Assembly: GCF_002407245.1 (NCBI RefSeq)
Contig: NZ_CP010681.1
Coordinates: 2,046,001 to 2,110,000, forward strand
Length of the DNA: 64,000 nucleotides
Source: Phaeobacter piscinae
GTDB taxonomy: Bacteria > Pseudomonadota > Alphaproteobacteria > Rhodobacterales > Rhodobacteraceae
Reading direction: 5' to 3'
In this document: positions 62,953 to 64,000 of the stretch, piece by piece
Layout: every line of letters begins with the position of its first letter
Position numbering within the stretch: the stretch's first letter is position 1
Position numbers and translations under genes: made by a program
Notes under the pieces: generated by a model
The model's input: only the letters and a program-made list of their open reading frames with translations
The model's database searches: none
What the model was told of the DNA's origin: nothing

Positions 62953-63558
62953 CTACATCAGCAGCAGTTTGAGCGCGATGGCCCACATGGTCAGACCCAC
63001 CAGCACATCCAGCACCTGCCATGCCCGGGGTCGGGCAAAGACGGGCGCCAGAAAGCTGGCGCCATAGCCCAGCGTGAAGAAGAACACGAAGCTCGCGACC
63101 GCTGCCCCCAAGCCGAACACCAGCGGCTGCGGATATTGCGCCGAGATTGAGCCGAGCAACACCACGGTATCCAGATAGACATGCGGGTTGAGCCAGGTCA
63201 GCGCCAGAACCGTTGCCAGCATCGGCCAGAGTGTGACCGGCGCTCCCTGCCGGTCGGCACTGTCCAGATGCGCCCCGCCACGCCAGGCCGCCATCAGGCT
63301 GCGCGCGCCATACCACAGCAGAAACGCCGCCCCGCCCAGGCGCATCGCCATCTCAAACCACGGCACCGCCAATGCGAGAGAGCCAAACCCCAGAACACCG
63401 GCAGTGATCAACAGCGCATCGGAGCTGGCACACGTAAAGCAGATCCAGAACACATGCTGTCGCCGCAGCCCCTGCCGCAGCACAAAGGCGTTTTGCGCAC
63501 CAATGGCCATAATGAGGCTGAGGCCAAGAAAGAAACCGGCGATCAGGCTGGGGGGCAT
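62953..63558 (-). CDS. argO: Arginine/lysine exporter, LysE/ArgO family
   Basis: A 201-residue membrane protein with six helices of the LysE/ArgO type, exporting arginine and toxic basic analogues. Signature regions: LSLIMAIGAQNAFVLRQGL near the start, CFTCASSDALLITAGVLG, and TWLNPHVYLDTVVLLGS. The divergent LysR gene next to it is ArgP-like, the known activator of argO. The start at 63558 follows AAGGATAC. Gene length is typical. Confidence 0.92.
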   Translation of the reverse strand: MPPSLIAGFFLGLSLIMAIGAQNAFVLRQGLRRQHVFWICFTCASSDALLITAGVLGFGSLALAVPWFEMAMRLGGAAFLLWYGARSLMAAWRGGAHLDSADRQGAPVTLWPMLATVLALTWLNPHVYLDTVVLLGSISAQYPQPLVFGLGAAVASFVFFFTLGYGASFLAPVFARPRAWQVLDVLVGLTMWAIALKLLLM

Positions 63559-63672
63559 GGGGGTATCCTTTGGTGGTGTTTGCGCGGACCGATCTCCGCA
63601 TCTGCGACTTTGACTACGCCGCCTTAATGCTGTACGCAAATTAATCCGAATAACCTCAATTAAGCAGAGCTA

Positions 63673-64000
63673 ATGAGATTCGATCCCAATCACCTTGCCG
63701 CGCTCTCGGCGGTCCTGCGGCTTGGCTCCTTTGAGGCGGCGGCGCAGGCGCTGCTGGTCACGCCCTCAGCGATCTCGCAGCGGATCAAGGCGCTGGAGGA
63801 TCGGATCGGCAGCAGCTTGGTGCAGCGTGGCAGCCCGTGCCTTGGCACCGAGGCTGGGCTTCGCATTGCCAAACACGCCGAGGATGTGGCCTTGCTGGAA
63901 GCGGCTGTGTCAGAGGATCTGCGGCTGGAGCGCGCGCCCGGTGCATCGCGCCTGCGGGTGGCGATCAATGCGGACAGTCTGGCGACCTGGTTTGTTCCGG
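63673..64000 (+). CDS. argP: LysR-family regulator ArgP, 3' end beyond window
   Basis: The N-terminal 109 codons of an ArgP (IciA)-type regulator; the frame is open at base 64000. The helix-turn-helix is HLAALSAVLRLGSFEAAAQALLVTPSAISQRIKALEDRIG (described here in parts: residues 7-46), as in ArgP/LysG, which activate arginine/lysine export when basic amino acids accumulate. The LysR effector domain begins near residue 93 (LRVAINADSLATWF). The 114-base gap to argO should hold its operator; TTAATCCGAATAA (63640-63652) is AT-rich but no clear repeat was settled on. Confidence 0.9.
   Translation, partial: MRFDPNHLAALSAVLRLGSFEAAAQALLVTPSAISQRIKALEDRIGSSLVQRGSPCLGTEAGLRIAKHAEDVALLEAAVSEDLRLERAPGASRLRVAINADSLATWFVP

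Overview
The window is high-GC chromosomal DNA from an alphaproteobacterium, most likely a marine Roseobacter-group member of the Rhodobacteraceae (Phaeobacter/Ruegeria/Leisingera-like). The grounds are the gene families and their order: a pccB...pccA...mcm propionyl-CoA block with a PccR-type regulator, a betT-C-B-A operon with divergent betI, an argO/argP pair, a single LolC-type permease beside lolD, an SdhE of alphaproteobacterial type, and several small lipoproteins of a kind seen in this group. These attributions are by recognition, not by database search. No rRNA, tRNA, CRISPR array, phage or intact insertion sequence was seen.

Layout. 1-4.2 kb: a small catabolic cluster of unknown substrate (alpha/beta hydrolase cut by the window edge, an AA_synth-family protein, a GntR/FCD regulator with a perfect 12-bp palindrome between the divergent genes, DUF1330, a carboxymuconolactone-decarboxylase homologue, a maleate-isomerase-like enzyme) ending in a decayed M24 peptidase gene. 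4.2-5.6 kb: thyA-folA. 5.9-8.3 kb: a two-gene locus that looks like a type XI secretion (Slam) pair, a lipoprotein cargo followed by a TPR plus 14-strand-type barrel protein. 8.4-19.1 kb: housekeeping and accessory genes (gloA, LdtR-like MarR regulator, sdhE, XRE regulator, aspartate aminotransferase, delta-class carbonic anhydrase, a MATE pump, DUF2461, an AhpD-like protein, a PLP decarboxylase). 19.4-21.3 kb: parE with a clear terminator, followed by a markedly AT-richer orphan gene and a 675-bp hairpin-rich gene-free stretch. 22.7-29.2 kb: membrane protein, molybdopterin oxidoreductase, HExxH lipoprotein, lolD-lolC, HPP protein. 29.2-37.6 kb: proS, AI-2E-type permease, a DnaA-related Hda-like protein, Ppx/GppA, and a minus-strand run of EEP nuclease, DnaJ-like, GNAT and VOC genes.

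37.7-52.6 kb: propionyl-CoA to succinyl-CoA assimilation. pccB, four small or hypothetical genes (one only 46 codons), pccA, a lipoprotein, a sulfotransferase-like gene and mcm all lie on the minus strand; an oppositely oriented DUF4174 gene interrupts the run. The regulator pccR lies on the other side of pccB, separated by a serralysin-type RTX protease and a Bcr/CflA exporter. TTTGCAAA boxes stand upstream of both pccB and pccR, consistent with control of propionyl-CoA carboxylase by PccR.

53.2-60.7 kb: YdcH, then the glycine betaine operon: choline(-sulfate) uptake, choline-O-sulfate hydrolysis (betC), and two-step oxidation to betaine (betA, betB), with the divergent repressor betI. Strong inverted repeats lie between betT and betC and between betB and betA. 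60.7-64 kb: a DUF1036 periplasmic protein, an EamA permease, the arginine exporter argO and its divergent LysR regulator argP, cut by the window edge.
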